64,000 nt of DNA from Pantoea vagans (GCF_004792415.1 NZ_CP038853.1:1426001-1490000); one strand, 5' to 3'. Counted from the first letter of the stretch, positions 41,617-50,925 are shown. Numbers and translations: made by a program. Notes: a model not told the origin generated them from the sequence alone.

Positions 41617-42878
41617 TGCGTCTTGGCGTAATAGCGGATGATTTTACCGGCGCAACGGATATCGCCAGTTTTCTGGTGCAGAACGGCCTGACAACCATTC
41701 AGTTCAACGGCATCCCCGCCAGCGAAGAGAGGACCGGGGCGCAGGCGATTGTGGTAAGCCTCAAGAGCCGTTCCTGTCCGGCAGATCAGGCGGTTGCGCA
41801 GTCGCTGGCCGCGCTGGCGTGGCTGCAGAAGCAGGGCTGTGAACGCTTCTACTTCAAATATTGTTCCACGTTCGACAGCACCGCGCAGGGCAATATCGGT
41901 CCGGTGACCGATGCGCTGCTGAATGCACTGGGTGAGACGCAGACGGTCATCTGTCCGGCGCTGCCGGTGAACGGGCGCACCGTCTATCAGGGCTATCTGT
42001 TTGTCGGCGATCAGCTGCTGTCCGATTCCGGCATGCGGCATCATCCGGTCACGCCGATGCAGGATAGCAACCTGCTGCGTCTGATGACGGCACAGGCAAC
42101 CGGCAAAGCCGGGCTGATCGCGGCGGCACAGGTCGATCAGGGCGCAGCGTCAGTGCGTCAGGCGCTGGACCAGCTGGCGGAGCAGGGCATTAATTACGTC
42201 GTCACTGACACCCTGCATCAGGCGCATCTGTTGACGCTGGGTGAAGCACTCAGTGACAGGCGGCTGGTGACCGGCGGTTCCGGGCTGGCCATCGGTCTGG
42301 CGCGGCAGTGGGCGACGGCTGAGACAGATTCAGAGGCGGAAAAGGCAGGCCGTCCGCGCGGCGATCGCGCCGTGGTGCTGTCCGGATCCTGTTCGCAGAT
42401 GACCAATCGTCAGGTTGCCGCGTACCGCCAGCTGGCACCGGCCTGCGAAGTAGAGATTGAGCATTGTCTGGAAGATGCAGAAGGGTATGCCCGGCAGCTG
42501 TGCGACTGGGTGGAAGCTAACAGTCATCAGACGCTGGCCCCGCTGCTGTTTGCCACCGCGGACGCGCAGCAACTGCAGGTGATTCAGCAGCGCTATGGCG
42601 CGCAGCGCAGCAGCGAAGCCGTTGAGCAGCTGTTCGCCGCCGTCACCCGCGAGCTGAAAGGGCGCGGCTGGCAGCGCTTTATCGTGGCCGGAGGAGAAAC
42701 CTCCGGTGTAGTCGCGCAGAGTTTGGGCGTAACCGCCTTTCACATCGGCCCGACCATTTCGCCCGGCGTGCCCTGGGTGCGCGACATCCATCAGCCGCTC
42801 TCGCTGGCACTGAAATCGGGCAATTTTGGCGACGAAGATTTCTTCCGCCGCGCGCAAACGGAGTTTACCTATGTCTGA
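41616..42878 (+). CDS. otnK: OtnK, 3-oxo-tetronate kinase
   Basis: A 420-residue four-carbon acid sugar kinase (DUF1537 family; YgbK). IADDFTGATDIASFL is the N-terminal signature, and the C-terminal nucleotide-binding half carries VAGGETSGVVAQSLG and the GPTISPGVPW loop. It phosphorylates the 3-oxo-tetronate made from threonate. Tightly coupled on both sides (overlaps of one and eight bases). Confidence 0.92.
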   Translation: MRLGVIADDFTGATDIASFLVQNGLTTIQFNGIPASEERTGAQAIVVSLKSRSCPADQAVAQSLAALAWLQKQGCERFYFKYCSTFDSTAQGNIGPVTDALLNALGETQTVICPALPVNGRTVYQGYLFVGDQLLSDSGMRHHPVTPMQDSNLLRLMTAQATGKAGLIAAAQVDQGAASVRQALDQLAEQGINYVVTDTLHQAHLLTLGEALSDRRLVTGGSGLAIGLARQWATAETDSEAEKAGRPRGDRAVVLSGSCSQMTNRQVAAYRQLAPACEVEIEHCLEDAEGYARQLCDWVEANSHQTLAPLLFATADAQQLQVIQQRYGAQRSSEAVEQLFAAVTRELKGRGWQRFIVAGGETSGVVAQSLGVTAFHIGPTISPGVPWVRDIHQPLSLALKSGNFGDEDFFRRAQTEFTYV

Positions 42879-43515
42879 ATCTTTCCTTTTAGCGGAACAG
42901 CAGGCGCGTGACGAAATGGTCCGTCTCGGCGCCTCGTTCTTTCAGCGCGGCTATGCCACCGGCTCTGCGGGCAACCTCTCCATGTTGCTGGCGGATGGCA
43001 ATCTGCTGGCGACCCCTACCGGTTCCTGCCTGGGAGAGTTGCAGGCTGAGCGGCTGTCGAAAGTGACGCCTGAGGGGGAATGGCTCTCCGGCGATAAACC
43101 CTCCAAAGAGATTGCGTTTCACCGCGCGCTCTACCTGAATAATCCCGACTGCCGCGCAGTGGTGCATCTGCATAGCCACTACCTGACGGCGCTCTCCTGT
43201 TTACAGGGGCTGGATACGGACAATTGCATCCGTCCGTTTACCCCCTATGTGGTCATGCGCGTCGGTGATGTGCCGGTCGTGCCTTACTACAAGCCGGGCG
43301 ATGGGCGTCTGGCCGAAGATCTGGCGGCGCTGGCGCCGCGTTACCGCGCCTTTTTGCTGGCGAATCACGGCCCGGTGGTGGTGGGAAAATCCTTACAGGA
43401 AGCGGCGGACAACACGGAAGAGCTGGAAGAGACCGCCCGTCTGATCTTTACCCTGGGCGACCGCCCGATTCGTTATCTCAGCGATGCCGAAGTGTCAGAA
43501 CTCAGGAGCCGATAA
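42871..43515 (+). CDS. otnC: OtnC, 3-oxo-tetronate 4-phosphate decarboxylase
   Basis: A 214-residue class II aldolase fold enzyme (YgbL). Zinc-binding VVHLHSHY and a C-terminal [10 protein letters not shown] histidine are present, with GNLSM for phosphate binding. It decarboxylates the OtnK product to dihydroxyacetone phosphate. ATG 42871 is chosen because it gives the family start and sits in the otnK stop region; the frame open from 42826 lies inside otnK. Confidence 0.9.
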   Translation: MSESFLLAEQQARDEMVRLGASFFQRGYATGSAGNLSMLLADGNLLATPTGSCLGELQAERLSKVTPEGEWLSGDKPSKEIAFHRALYLNNPDCRAVVHLHSHYLTALSCLQGLDTDNCIRPFTPYVVMRVGDVPVVPYYKPGDGRLAEDLAALAPRYRAFLLANHGPVVVGKSLQEAADNTEELEETARLIFTLGDRPIRYLSDAEVSELRSR

Positions 43516-44300
43516 TGCCGAAGTTTGCTGCTAACCTTTCGACGCAGTTTAATGAATATCCCTTTGCCGAACGCTTCGCTGCAGCGGCGAAAGCCGGTTT
43601 CAAGGCGGTCGAATTTCTGTTTCCTTATGACTATCCCGCCACGCAGATAAAACAGTGGCTCGATGATAACCAGCTGCAACTGGTGCTGTTCAATACCGCG
43701 CCGGGCAATGTCGCAGCGGGTGAGTGGGGCGTCTCCGCCATCCCCGGACGGGAAGCGGAAGCAAAGGCAGATATCGACCGCGCCCTGAGCTATGCGCTGG
43801 CGCTGAACTGCCCGCAGGTTCACATCATGGCGGCGACGGTGCCGCCCGATGCCGATCGTCAGCGCTATGTTGAGACCTTTATCAGTAACATGCGCTATGC
43901 GGCTGAGTGCTTTGCACCGCACGGCATCAGCCTGCTGATCGAAGCACTTAACCCGATTACCAAACCCAATTATCTCTACGCCAGTCAGTATCAGACGCTG
44001 GAGATGGCTGAGCAGATTGATCGACCCAACGTGTTCACTCAGCTCGACCTGTTTCACGCACAGCGGGTGGACGGCAACCTCAGCCATCTGATTCGCCACT
44101 ATGCGGGACGGTATCGTCACGTACAGATTGCGTCGGCACCGGATCGTCATGAGCCGGATGAGGGGGAAGTTAATTATCCGTACCTCTTCTCGCTGCTGGA
44201 TGAGGTTGGCTATTCTGGCTGGGTCGGCTGCGAATATATCCCGCGAGGCAGTACGACCGAGGGTCTTGGCTGGTTTGCACCCTGGGCGCAAAAAAACTGA
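43515..44300 (+). CDS. otnI: OtnI, 2-oxo-tetronate isomerase
   Basis: A 261-residue xylose-isomerase-like TIM barrel (YgbM, Hyi family). [24 protein letters not shown] with a metal-binding Glu, [10 protein letters not shown] and the C-terminal GCEYIPRG are typical. It interconverts 2-oxo- and 3-oxo-tetronate, so that the LtnD product can enter OtnK. It shares one base with otnC. Last enzyme gene before the importer. Confidence 0.9.
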   Translation: MPKFAANLSTQFNEYPFAERFAAAAKAGFKAVEFLFPYDYPATQIKQWLDDNQLQLVLFNTAPGNVAAGEWGVSAIPGREAEAKADIDRALSYALALNCPQVHIMAATVPPDADRQRYVETFISNMRYAAECFAPHGISLLIEALNPITKPNYLYASQYQTLEMAEQIDRPNVFTQLDLFHAQRVDGNLSHLIRHYAGRYRHVQIASAPDRHEPDEGEVNYPYLFSLLDEVGYSGWVGCEYIPRGSTTEGLGWFAPWAQKN

Positions 44301-44316
44301 TTTAACGGGCTGAAAA

Positions 44317-44336
44317 ACCGGTGTTAAAGCACCGGT
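44317..44336 (+). other. Hairpin between otnI and the importer gene
   Basis: Perfect 7-bp stem ACCGGTG/CACCGGT (44317-44323 with 44330-44336) with a 6-base loop and no T tract. It may stabilise the enzyme mRNA or lower expression of the downstream transporter; the 124-base gap is otherwise featureless. Confidence 0.45.
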
Positions 44337-44424
44337 CGGGAGCGGCTTGCCCTTTTTCTGACTCTGCACCTGCTATTTCTGTACGCCTGAAACCCAAAAA
44401 ATATAACAATTTCTGAGGTTTACT

Positions 44425-45780
44425 ATGTCCACCGCACTGCTGTTAGCCATAGCGACCGCCAGCATCGTGATCCTGCTGCTGCTGGTCATCAAAGCCAAAG
44501 TTCATCCGTTTGTCGCCCTGCTGATTGTCAGCCTGCTGGTGGCGATTGCGACCGGCATTCCGGCCGAGAAAATCATGGAGACGATTATCACCGGGATGGG
44601 CGGCCTGCTCGGTCACATCACCATCATCATCGTGCTGGGTGCCATGCTTGGGGCGATTATTGAAGCCTCCGGCGGGGCTGAATCCCTGGCGCAACGTTTC
44701 AGTAAAACGCTGGGGCTGAAGCGAACCGTTGCTGCATTGACCATGGCGGCTTTTATCCTGGGCATTCCGGTCTTTTTCGAAGTGGGCTTTATCATCGTCA
44801 TTCCGTTGATTTATGGCTTCACTAAGGTGGCGCGGGTCTCACCACTGAAGTTTGGCCTGCCGATGGCGGGCGTGATGCTGACGGTGCACGTGGCGCTGCC
44901 AACCCATCCGGGTGCGGCGGCGGCGGCCGGGATCCTGCACACCGATATGGGCTGGCTGATGATGCTGGGTATCGCGATTTCCGTGCCGGTCGGGATCATT
45001 GGCTACTACGTAGCGAAAATGATGAACCGTCGCCATTACCATCTGTCTGTTGAGGTGCTGGAGCAGTTGCAGATGGCGAAGCCAGAGGGACAGGAAAAGA
45101 AAAATGAACCGGCCCCGCCTGGCGCGCTGACTATCAGCGGTCTGATTGTGGTCCCGATTGTATTGATCGTGCTGGGAACGCTGTCCCACACCCTGCTGGT
45201 GGAAGGCAGTCTGCTGCGTAACGTCATGACCGTGATCGGCACGCCGCCGATTGCCCTGCTGATTGCCTTGGGGCTGGCGGCCTGGCTGCTGGGCGTGCGG
45301 CGTGGCTGGAGCAAAGATAAGCTGGAAGATCTCACCGGGCGGGCCATTCCCACCTCTGCCAGCGTGATTCTGGTGGCCGGTGCGGGTGGGGCATTTGGCA
45401 AAGTGCTGGTGGAGTCAGGGGTCGGGAAAGCGCTGGCGGTCACGCTGGAAACGCTGCATCTGCCGCTGGTGCCGGCTGCCTTTATCCTGTCGCTGGCGCT
45501 GCGCGCCTCACAGGGGTCCGCCACGGTAGCCATCCTGACCACCAGCGGTCTGCTGACACAGGCGGTGACCGGCGTGACGGATATGCAAAGGGTGCTGGTG
45601 ACGCTGGCAGCCTGTTTCGGCGGGCTGGGGTTGTCACATGTCAATGATGCGGGATTCTGGGTAGTGACGCGCTATCTGGGGCTTTCCGTGGCGGACGGTT
45701 TACGCACCTGGACGGTGCTGACGACGATAATGGGGTTAAGCGGTTTTGTGCTGACCTGGCTGGCGTGGACGGTGCTCTGA
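44425..45780 (+). CDS. ygbN: YgbN-like GntP-family importer (probable L-threonate transporter)
   Basis: A 451-residue GntP-family permease with about 12-14 membrane segments, including VKAKVHPFVALL-type (KAKVHPFVALLIVSLL) and GIPVFFEVGFIIVIPL motifs and the conserved HVALPTHPGAAAAAG. GntP proteins carry gluconate and related sugar acids; YgbN is the paralogue of the threonate cluster. Co-directional and last in the operon, so threonate is the likely substrate, inferred from context. Confidence 0.88.
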   Translation: MSTALLLAIATASIVILLLLVIKAKVHPFVALLIVSLLVAIATGIPAEKIMETIITGMGGLLGHITIIIVLGAMLGAIIEASGGAESLAQRFSKTLGLKRTVAALTMAAFILGIPVFFEVGFIIVIPLIYGFTKVARVSPLKFGLPMAGVMLTVHVALPTHPGAAAAAGILHTDMGWLMMLGIAISVPVGIIGYYVAKMMNRRHYHLSVEVLEQLQMAKPEGQEKKNEPAPPGALTISGLIVVPIVLIVLGTLSHTLLVEGSLLRNVMTVIGTPPIALLIALGLAAWLLGVRRGWSKDKLEDLTGRAIPTSASVILVAGAGGAFGKVLVESGVGKALAVTLETLHLPLVPAAFILSLALRASQGSATVAILTTSGLLTQAVTGVTDMQRVLVTLAACFGGLGLSHVNDAGFWVVTRYLGLSVADGLRTWTVLTTIMGLSGFVLTWLAWTVL

Positions 45781-45794
45781 TTCAGCAAGACAGT

Positions 45795-45822
45795 AAAGCC
45801 TGACCCTGCAGGGTCAGGCTTT
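45795..45822. terminator. Bidirectional terminator between ygbN and sbcB
   Basis: Perfect 12-bp stem (45795-45806 with 45811-45822), TGCA loop, AAA at the left edge and TTT at the right edge. It closes both convergent genes; sbcB ends ten bases further on. Confidence 0.88.
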
Positions 45823-45831
45823 GTCATTGGT

Positions 45832-47259
45832 TCAGGAGACCAGTTCCTGCGCATAAAGATAGAGCGCTTTGAGCTGCCCAACCTTTTCTGCATCCGCTTC
45901 ATGCAGATTCGCCAGTCCCTCCAGCTCCTGCATAAACGCCTGTACCCGATCACCATTCAGTACTTCACGGCGATGCTGCAACCAGCGCTGCTGCTCGGCA
46001 TCATCCAGCGTGCCGGGGAAGTTACGCGCCCGGTAGCGGAACAGCAGTTTCGCCACTCGCGCACTCTCAAAGCTCAGGTCCAGCGCAGGCAGATTGGCGG
46101 GCGCGGTCTGGCGGATAATATTCATTCCGGCACGGTCGGCATCACTGAAAAACCCATCATAGAGCTGCGTGTCCACGTCGTCTGACGGCGTAAACGGCTC
46201 GGCTTCGGCAAACAGCGTGACCAGTTTTTCCCGCACGTCAGGCTGCTGACGCAGCAGCGCCAGATTCGCCAGGCAGTGCTGACGATCAATGCCCAGCCGG
46301 GCCGCATCTTCCGGACGCAGCGTACTGGCAGGTGCCAGCACAGGACACTTGTTGATATGCACCAGTTTAACCGGCACCGCAGGCAGATCGCCCAGGTCGT
46401 TTTTCGGCGTGTAAAGACGCTCACGCAGTGTATCGGCATCCAGTTGCAGCAGCGGCGACATATCGCCCGCCAGATCCACCACGATCAGCGCATTGCGGTT
46501 ATCAGGATGCCAGGCAAGCGGTACGATCCAGCTGGTGTTGCCGCGCGCCGCGCCGAACATGCCGGAGACATGGACCAGCGGTTTCATCTGCGGGATGTCG
46601 ATCAGGTTCATCAGCTTGTTTTTGTTGCGGTGGGTAAACAAAAACTCAAACAGTTTCGGCTGCTTCTCTTTTACCAGCTTCGCCATCGCCAGCGTGGCGT
46701 AAACATCGGACATCGCATCGTGCGCATTTTCATGGGCCACGCCGTTGGCTTTGGTCAGATGCTCCAGCCGGAAGCTGGGGAAGCCTTCTTCATTTTCCGG
46801 CCAGTTGATCCCGTCAGGCCGCAGCGCATAGCAGGCACGCATCACGTCGAGCAGGTCCCAGCGTGAGTTGCCGTTTTGCCAGGCCCAGCCGTAAGGGTCG
46901 TAAAAGTTGCGATAGAAGATATTACGCGTCACTTCATCATCGAAACGCACGTTGTTGTAGCCCACCACGCAGGTTTGTTCGGTAGTGAACAGCTTATGAA
47001 TGCGTTCGGCAAACTCAGCTTCGATTACGCCCCGGCTCATCGCTATCTGCGGGGTAATGCCGGTAATCATCACCGCTTCGGGCTGTGGCAGATAGTCATC
47101 AGGCGGACGGCAGTAGAACACTTCTGGCTCGCCAACAGGATTGAACTCACTGTCGGTGCGCAGGCCGGCAAACTGGGCGGGCCGGTCACGAGAGGGGCTG
47201 GTGCCGAAGGTCTCATAATCATGGAAGAGAAAAGTAGGCTGTACGCGGTCGTTATTCAA
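45832..47259 (-). CDS. sbcB: SbcB, exodeoxyribonuclease I
   Basis: A 475-residue 3'-5' exonuclease acting on single-stranded DNA in recombination and repair. The DEDDh nuclease residues are in FLFHDYETFG, GYNNVRFDDEV, and NAHDAMSDVYA; the SH3-like and C-terminal domains (VHINKCPVLAP, FRYRARNFPGTL) complete the clamp. The start is an unusual TTG at 47259; it is preceded by a four-codon frame (ATG AAA TTT GAA TAA) ending over it. No later start keeps the first nuclease motif. Confidence 0.95.
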   Translation of the reverse strand: MNNDRVQPTFLFHDYETFGTSPSRDRPAQFAGLRTDSEFNPVGEPEVFYCRPPDDYLPQPEAVMITGITPQIAMSRGVIEAEFAERIHKLFTTEQTCVVGYNNVRFDDEVTRNIFYRNFYDPYGWAWQNGNSRWDLLDVMRACYALRPDGINWPENEEGFPSFRLEHLTKANGVAHENAHDAMSDVYATLAMAKLVKEKQPKLFEFLFTHRNKNKLMNLIDIPQMKPLVHVSGMFGAARGNTSWIVPLAWHPDNRNALIVVDLAGDMSPLLQLDADTLRERLYTPKNDLGDLPAVPVKLVHINKCPVLAPASTLRPEDAARLGIDRQHCLANLALLRQQPDVREKLVTLFAEAEPFTPSDDVDTQLYDGFFSDADRAGMNIIRQTAPANLPALDLSFESARVAKLLFRYRARNFPGTLDDAEQQRWLQHRREVLNGDRVQAFMQELEGLANLHEADAEKVGQLKALYLYAQELVS

Positions 47260-47927
47260 ATTTCATATCCGTTCATTGCGTTCACTGACTTTATGAACAG
47301 AAAGCCTGCAGCTTTCTGTTCGCTCTGAATTTCTCTGCGCGCAGCAGGATGAGTTTTGATCGTTGTGTCTGAGTCGTTGAGCAGGGCAGATTATAGTGCT
47401 CCGGAGCAACATCTGACCTGACACATGGTAAACCATGTTCTGCCTCGTCTCCAAAGCATCCTGTCACACGTGCTCCTGCAGCAAGCATCCTGCCAGAGCG
47501 GAATCGTACTTTCATAGTTTATTGACTTGACCTTTTATGGTCTTAATAATCATAAAGTGGTGATTATTTTCACTAATAACAATCAGTTAAGTTCTTTGAG
47601 TTTCAGGTGGAACATTTCATCTGTTTAATAAACACAACCAGTCGGAAGCTTATCCAGCCAGATTATCTTTAAGATTATGTGAGAGGGTTCTCAAAGCTTA
47701 TAAGAGATAATAATGTCCGGGCAGGGATGCAGGCTTATTTATAAAGAATGGTGCTTTAATATTACTGAGTGCCGTAAGTTAATCTCATTATTATTTTCAT
47801 TCAGTTGAAATCAGTTTCTGCCTCCTCTGTTCCGGATTTTTAAATAGCCTATTGGCCGGTTCCATATGGAAATTTACAGTGAGGGGTTATACTATGCTGA
47901 GGCACTTAATGAAAAAGGAGTTTTAGT
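47260..47927. other. Long intergenic region between sbcB and hcp
   Basis: 668 bases without a convincing gene. It contains a perfect 11-bp inverted repeat with a 5-base loop at 47295-47321, a perfect palindrome ACATGGTAAACCATGT at 47423-47438, and a possible sigma70 promoter (TTGACT 47522-47527, TAATAA 47544-47549, 16-base gap) pointing towards hcp. The second half is AT-rich. A short frame of 63 codons on the minus strand has no recognisable features. Confidence 0.5.
47894..47926 (+). CDS. Ten-codon ORF immediately before hcp
   Basis: ATG 47894 is preceded by GAGGGG at seven bases and encodes MLRHLMKKEF. Its TAG ends one base before the hcp ATG, and the hcp ribosome site AAAGGAG lies inside it. 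A coupling leader peptide is possible, but the frame is short enough to be chance. Confidence 0.3.
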   Translation: MLRHLMKKEF

Positions 47928-48413
47928 ATGCCAATTCCGGCTTATTTGTGGCTCAAAGATGATGGCGGGGCCGACATCAAGGGCTCAGTCGATGTTAAGG
48001 ATAGAGAGGGCAGTATAGAAATAATTGGCTTCAGTCATGGTCTCAATATCCCTGTGGACAGTACCAATGGTAAAATAACCGGCACGCGTTCCCATTCTCC
48101 CATGTTGCTTGAAAAAGAGTTCGACTCATCGAGTCCTTATCTTTATAAAGCAGTTGCCCGAGGGCAGACCCTGAAAAGCGCTGAAATTCGCTGGTACCGC
48201 ATAAACCATGCGGGACAGGAAGAGTGCTATTTTGTGATGACAGCAGAAAACGTCAAGGTTACTGGCGTGAATCCGGCAATGCCGAATACTAAACGGCAAA
48301 GTAATGACGCTATCAATCATCTGGAAAGCGTCTCTTTTCTCTATGATAAAATCACATGGCGATATGTGGACGGCAATGTTCAGTTCACCGATGACTGGAA
48401 TGTCAGAAGCTGA
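47928..48413 (+). CDS. hcp: Hcp-family type VI secretion tube protein (orphan)
   Basis: A 161-residue Hcp1-family protein: MPIPAYLWLKDDGGADIKGS at the N-terminus and the YLYKAVARGQTL and ENVKVTGVNP segments are typical. Hcp hexamers form the inner tube of the type VI secretion system and chaperone small effectors. No other T6SS core gene is near, so it is an orphan Hcp, convergent with a Tlde1-like effector and its putative immunity gene. AAAGGAG precedes ATG 47928. Expression is expected to depend on a main T6SS cluster elsewhere. Confidence 0.92.
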   Translation: MPIPAYLWLKDDGGADIKGSVDVKDREGSIEIIGFSHGLNIPVDSTNGKITGTRSHSPMLLEKEFDSSSPYLYKAVARGQTLKSAEIRWYRINHAGQEECYFVMTAENVKVTGVNPAMPNTKRQSNDAINHLESVSFLYDKITWRYVDGNVQFTDDWNVRS

Positions 48414-48419
48414 AGCTTG

Positions 48420-48443
48420 AGGCGGATCAACTCCGCCTTTTCT
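48420..48443. terminator. Terminator between hcp and the immunity gene
   Basis: 7-bp stem AGGCGGA/TCCGCCT (48420-48426 with 48432-48438), 5-base loop and a T-rich tail on the plus strand. It lies in the 13-base gap between two convergent genes and overlaps the end of the minus-strand one. Confidence 0.8.
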
Positions 48444-48699
48444 TCCAGAGGAAAGTTATCAATTCAGTTGTAGTAATGTAAAATATTATCGTGCCGAAAA
48501 TTGTTATAAAGAAATTAATATAAAAGTAAACATCATCTGTTTCTTCAGGAAAAGCATGCCCATTGAAATGCTCTGCTATTTTTGACGCCAAATTCACGGG
48601 GATTATGGCGTAATAGTATGGATGATATAAATGGCTGGCAACCATAAGCAAAATACAAAAATAAAATATCTTTAGCGCTTTCAACGTTATCTTAGCCAT
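48427..48699 (-). CDS. Small membrane protein, putative Tldi1-like immunity protein
   Basis: A 90-residue protein with two strong hydrophobic segments, at about residues 9-25 and 60-80 (INFFITIFGTIIFYITTTE), and a basic C-terminus (WKKRRS). No family was recognised. It starts eight bases before the end of the Tlde1-like effector gene, the usual place for a cognate immunity gene; a membrane-anchored protein exposing a periplasmic loop would fit protection against a periplasmic cell-wall enzyme. Function is inferred from context only. Confidence 0.6.
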   Translation of the reverse strand: MAKITLKALKIFYFCILLMVASHLYHPYYYAIIPVNLASKIAEHFNGHAFPEETDDVYFYINFFITIFGTIIFYITTTELITFLWKKRRS

Positions 48700-49198
48700 T
48701 TGTGGTCACCCTGATAGTGCCATACGCCATCATGTTCTTCATGCAGATTACAGGGGTTTTTGTAGTTCTTAATAAAGCGTTACGCAGCAGACTATAGTCA
48801 GTATTATGCGCCAGAGTAATGCACCCTTCAGACAGCTGACCCGGATGAAGCCGAAATCCGCCACGACGTATCCCATCAATCCACAGACTATCTTTCACAT
48901 TGCCCCAGTTGTCAGGAAATAACGCAAACCATTCGCTATGAGAAAAAACCGCACCTTTAAAAGTACGATTAAATGTATCACCCACTACTGCTCTGACCTG
49001 ATTGAATGCACTTCCCTCAGGACGATCAACAATCCAGTACAATCCCTCTGGCACAGGTCCCTGAGTTGGGATAGCCCCGCAGATAGCATGATTACGGCAG
49101 GCCCCATTACCTGAGAACGCCAGAAAAGTACCCAGGCCGGGAAAAGTCAGTGGTGAATAATCAGCATCATTGAGTTCAAACTTTCCATGCAAAGCCAT
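48692..49198 (-). CDS. tlde1: Tlde1-like T6SS effector, L,D-transpeptidase-type (DUF2778)
   Basis: A 168-residue protein. The C-terminal half has the L,D-transpeptidase catalytic pattern HPGQLSEGCITL with His118, Ser123, Gly125 and Cys126; the N-terminal MALHGKFELND and PEGLYWIVDRP match Tlde1 (DUF2778) effectors, which cleave or exchange peptidoglycan stem peptides in the periplasm of rival bacteria. No Sec signal is present, as expected for an effector delivered through Hcp. It is flanked by a putative immunity gene and an orphan hcp. Toxicity is inferred. Confidence 0.82.
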   Translation of the reverse strand: MALHGKFELNDADYSPLTFPGLGTFLAFSGNGACRNHAICGAIPTQGPVPEGLYWIVDRPEGSAFNQVRAVVGDTFNRTFKGAVFSHSEWFALFPDNWGNVKDSLWIDGIRRGGFRLHPGQLSEGCITLAHNTDYSLLRNALLRTTKTPVICMKNMMAYGTIRVTTNG

Positions 49199-49502
49199 AT
49201 TGCCTCTTCCTTAAGCCCGGCTGATAAATCAACAAATCGCCTGTCATTCCATGAACAACTGCCCGCAAAATCGGGTCAATTAGCCACACATAAAATAAGG
49301 CCATACGCGCATTTTGTAAACAATCAGATGAGTGCCGTTCTCGATTCGGCATAACAACGTTTAACGGGGTCTCTGAATATCTCCCGCAGTTCATACTTTT
49401 TTTCAATTTATTCAAACCTTCACAACGCTTTTGCCGTAAAACGTGCGGCTGTTTCCGTTTCGTTTTAGAAATTTTCTCTCCCGTGCAATTAAGGATGAAG
49501 TG
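49199..49502. other. Divergent intergenic region between tlde1 and dacD
   Basis: About 300 bases that must hold the tlde1 and dacD promoters. A 79-codon minus-strand frame (49176-49415) overlaps the tlde1 start but shows no family resemblance. No clear operator was found. AAGGA precedes the dacD start. Confidence 0.4.
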
Positions 49503-50666
49503 TTGAAAAGGCGTCTGTTGTTCACCGTTACCGCTACTGTTTTTTGGGCCTCGCTGGCGCAGGCTGATGCGATTCCCTTTCCTGTGACGCCCCCGGCGAT
49601 TGATGCGGCTTCCTGGGTATTGATGGATGCCACTACCGGGCAGGTGCTGACCGCGGGCAATCCCGATGAACGCCGCAATCCTGCCAGCCTGACCAAACTG
49701 ATGACCGGCTACGTAGTCGACCGCGCTATCGACCAGAAGAAAATCAGCCGTGACGACATGGTCACGGTCGGCAAAGATGCCTGGGCGGCGGGAAATCCGG
49801 TGTTCAAAGGTTCCTCACTGATGTTCCTGAAGCCAGGCGATAAGCTGAGTGTCCGCGATCTAAGTCGTGGCGTGATTATCGATTCCGGCAATGACGCCTG
49901 TGTTGCACTGGCGGATTACGTGGCCGGCAGCGAAGCGAACTTCGTCGGCATGATGAATCATTATGTTGAGAAGCTCGGCCTGCAGAATACCCACTTCGAA
50001 ACCGTTCATGGTCTGGATGCGCCGGGTCAGTACTCAAGCGCGCTGGATATGGCGAAGCTGTCACGCGCGATTATCGATGGTGAGCCTGACTTTTATGCCA
50101 TGTACAGTGAGAAAACCCTGAGCTGGAACGGCATTACCCAGAACAACCGTAATGGCCTGCTGTGGGATAACAACCTCCACGTTGATGGGCTGAAAACCGG
50201 TCACACGGAAACCGCGGGCTTTAACATCATCGCGTCAAATGTGGTGGGTAAACATCGCCTGATCGCCGTCGTGATGGGCGGGAAAAGCCCGAAAGGCCGC
50301 GAAGAGCAGGCGCGTAAACTGCTGGTCTGGGGCCAGAACACCTTTGATACCGTTCAGCTGTTCCATGCCGGTAAGAAGATTGGCAGCGAAAACGTCTGGT
50401 ACGGCAATCCGCATCAGGTAGAGGTGGGAACGGCAGAAGATGTCTATCTGTCATTGCCGCGCAGTGAAGTGCAGAACGTGAAGGCGAAGTACGTCATCGA
50501 TCGCAAAGATCTGGAAGCGCCGCTGAAAGCCAATGAAGTGATTGGTGAAATTCAGGTGATGGATAAAGATCAGCAGATTGCTCACTATCCGCTGGTGGCG
50601 CTGAGTGCGGTTGAACCTGCCGGTGTGATTACCCGCCTGACGGACTATCTTAAACAGAAATTCTGA
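49503..50666 (+). CDS. dacD: DacD, D-alanyl-D-alanine carboxypeptidase (PBP6b)
   Basis: A 387-residue low-molecular-weight penicillin-binding protein with a signal peptide (KRRLLFTVTATVFW, cleavage near AQA). Catalytic motifs are SLTK (nucleophile Ser), SGN and KTGH, in the usual order; the C-terminal beta domain and amphipathic helix (ITRLTDYLKQKF) anchor it to the membrane. It trims pentapeptide side chains. The start is TTG 49503 by alignment with the E. coli KRRL start (AAGGA eight bases upstream); GTG 49500 is the alternative. The frame open from 49443 adds an unlikely extension. Confidence 0.93.
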   Translation: MKRRLLFTVTATVFWASLAQADAIPFPVTPPAIDAASWVLMDATTGQVLTAGNPDERRNPASLTKLMTGYVVDRAIDQKKISRDDMVTVGKDAWAAGNPVFKGSSLMFLKPGDKLSVRDLSRGVIIDSGNDACVALADYVAGSEANFVGMMNHYVEKLGLQNTHFETVHGLDAPGQYSSALDMAKLSRAIIDGEPDFYAMYSEKTLSWNGITQNNRNGLLWDNNLHVDGLKTGHTETAGFNIIASNVVGKHRLIAVVMGGKSPKGREEQARKLLVWGQNTFDTVQLFHAGKKIGSENVWYGNPHQVEVGTAEDVYLSLPRSEVQNVKAKYVIDRKDLEAPLKANEVIGEIQVMDKDQQIAHYPLVALSAVEPAGVITRLTDYLKQKF

Positions 50667-50686
50667 TTAACCGCCGGGCAGTACAG

Positions 50687-50718
50687 AAACGGGCAGCCTG
50701 CGGGCTGCCCGTTTTCAC
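50687..50718 (+). terminator. Rho-independent terminator after dacD
   Basis: Perfect 12-bp stem (50687-50698 with 50703-50714), TGCG loop, TTTT at its end. Located 20 bases after the stop. Confidence 0.9.
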
Positions 50719-50925
50719 ATTTACACCCTGAGCCTGTTACTGATTCCTGAGAAAGGTTAAAAAGCCGTATTCAGTTGTTCATGACTTCCGGTCAGGTATG
50801 TGAGTCGGATGTTGATAATTGTAAGCGAACGTCAAAACTGTTTTGAAATATCCGGCCCGTGCTAAGCCCGAGCCGCGTTCAGGGTTAAGATAGCCACATC
50901 ATGTTCCCGTAACCGGAAAGTCACT

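Noticed and set aside
47263..47515. Two overlapping minus-strand frames upstream of sbcB
   Set aside because: They run through hairpins and a palindrome and have no recognisable features.
49176..49415. 79-codon minus-strand frame upstream of tlde1
   Set aside because: Overlaps the effector start, lacks any family resemblance; could be a remnant but cannot be supported.
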